Source: Dethiobacter alkaliphilus (GTDB taxonomy: Bacteria > Bacillota > Dethiobacteria > DTU022 > UBA8154). From it: 64,000 nt of DNA. Below the pieces are notes generated by a model that ran no database searches, was not told the origin of the DNA, and was given only the letters and a program-made list of their open reading frames with translations. Shown here in pieces: positions 63,386 through 64,000 of the stretch (position 1 is its first letter; each line of letters starts with the position of its first letter). The position numbers and the translations under genes were made by a program. The stretch spans positions 1-64,000 of the forward strand of contig JAENYV010000007.1 in assembly GCA_016841605.1 (NCBI GenBank). The letters run 5' to 3'.

Positions 63386-63526
63386 TCACTTCCGCTTGTG
63401 CTTGCGGCTTTTGCGGTTGTGGGGCTTTTGTTTTAGTTGGGGCCTTGTCAGTGTGAGTAGCAGTGCGATTAATGATGTTGCCAACTCTATCACTGATTTT
63501 ATAAGCTCCAACCTTTCTTTATCCAC
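63386..63526 (-). CDS. Small leftward membrane protein with a basic tail
   Basis: A 46-residue protein: one membrane segment (VIELATSLIALLLTL) and a strongly basic tail (KPHNRKSRKHKRK). The GTG at 63526 follows GGGGGTG by eight bases; an upstream in-frame ATG gives 76 residues but has no ribosome site. Unknown family. Confidence 0.5.
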   Translation of the reverse strand: MDKERLELIKSVIELATSLIALLLTLTRPQLKQKPHNRKSRKHKRK

Positions 63527-63701
63527 CTTTTCGTCACCCCCTTTCCATGATTTAATTATAGCACGTTCAGGCGTGGAAGTCAATAGTTTTTTAGGAAATT
63601 TTTTATTTTTTTTCAAATTTTTTTATGAAATGGTTAATGTTGTTTATAAAAAAGGATAATAAAATTATGCGGTTAAATAAAAATAGAATTGAATTTTTAC
63701 T

Positions 63702-63998
63702 ATGAAACCCTTCGCTGAACAGTTTTACAAAAGTAAAGCATGGCGGCAGTGTCGCTATGCTTATTTTATTTCACAGCATGGTATCTGCGAACGGTGTGGC
63801 GGGGCGGGGAAAATAGTTCACCATACGATTGAGCTTACGCCGGAGAATATAGATGATCCATATATCACTCTTAACTGGGAACTACTTGAGTTGTTATGCC
63901 AAGACTGTCATAACGTTGAGCATATGAGTTCAGAAGTAACAGAAGAAGGGTTAATGTTCGATGAAAACGGGGACTTGGTGCAGATAGATGCATACTAA
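63702..63998 (+). CDS. HNH endonuclease of the terminase-adjacent type
   Basis: A 98-residue HNH nuclease: AEQFYKSKAWRQCRYAYF, the zinc pair CERCGGAGKIVHHT with the first His of the motif, NWELLELLCQDCHNVEH with the second zinc pair and final HNH residues. Small HNH proteins of this kind sit directly before small and large terminase and assist DNA packaging. The gene ends two bases before the window edge, so terminase should follow outside it. Confidence 0.88.
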   Translation: MKPFAEQFYKSKAWRQCRYAYFISQHGICERCGGAGKIVHHTIELTPENIDDPYITLNWELLELLCQDCHNVEHMSSEVTEEGLMFDENGDLVQIDAY

Positions 63999-64000
63999 CC

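Overview
The window is almost entirely bacteriophage DNA. It reads as a temperate, long-tailed (siphovirus-type) phage or prophage of an anaerobic Firmicute, most like the Clostridia/Peptococcaceae. The pointers are strong AGGAGG ribosome sites with frequent TTG and GTG starts, phage families typical of that group, a radical-SAM protein of the anaerobic ribonucleotide-reductase activase type, and a fragment of a type II secretion/type IV pilus ATPase gene at the integrase junction. Nearly everything right of 23.2 kb is transcribed rightward. No rRNA or tRNA genes were seen.

Layout. (1) 0.1-6.7 kb: head and tail-tube genes (scaffold, decoration protein, capsid protein of the E family, connectors, gp10-like protein, two paralogous tail-tube proteins, and tail chaperones with a probable -1 frameshift). 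(2) 6.8-19.9 kb: tape measure with two families of tandem Trp-rich repeats, two moron-like genes, baseplate and fibre genes, then lysis genes (XhlA-like, holins, amidase). (3) 20.0-23.0 kb: a leftward XRE regulator, an internal slice of a gspE/pilB-type gene, tandem 11-bp repeats, a tyrosine integrase and a self-cleaving S24 repressor. (4) 23.0-25.2 kb: a divergent promoter/operator region with five related operator sites, Cro-like and MerR-like regulators and a Rha-type antirepressor. (5) 25-47 kb: recombination and replication genes: a Rad50/SbcC-like ATPase split into two genes with dense RNA structure between them, Mre11/SbcD, a RecD2-like helicase, a C5 methyltransferase carrying a truncated intein, a Gp37/Gp68 (DUF5131) protein, a primase-helicase, and a 400-bp GGCC-repeat region that may be the origin. 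(6) 47-62.5 kb: a helicase-methyltransferase with an intein, a nucleotide-metabolism cassette (dUTPase, NMP-kinase-like, deoxyribosyltransferase-like, radical SAM, intein-bearing ThyX, MazG-like, HD deoxynucleotidase), a RuvC-like resolvase, a sliding clamp and a late-gene sigma-like regulator. (7) 62.6-64 kb: small leftward genes, then an HNH endonuclease of the kind that precedes terminase.

The most striking observation is in the helicase-methyltransferase gene. Its intein (47778-48725) contains a complete second reading frame (47887-48705, +1 frame) for a zinc-finger plus DUF559/Vsr-like endonuclease with its own ribosome binding site. The intein reading frame stays open throughout, and its splicing blocks are present at both ends. 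This looks like a homing endonuclease nested out of frame inside an intein. Two more inteins, one complete LAGLIDADG intein in ThyX and one decapitated intein in the C5 methyltransferase, make this an intein-rich phage.

Whole-molecule interpretation. The structural genes at the left lack terminase and portal, and the right end stops just before where terminase should begin. Either this is a circular phage genome linearised outside the window with attP near 20.4-20.9 kb, or two prophages abut and share remnants of one host gene. The sequence alone does not decide between these.
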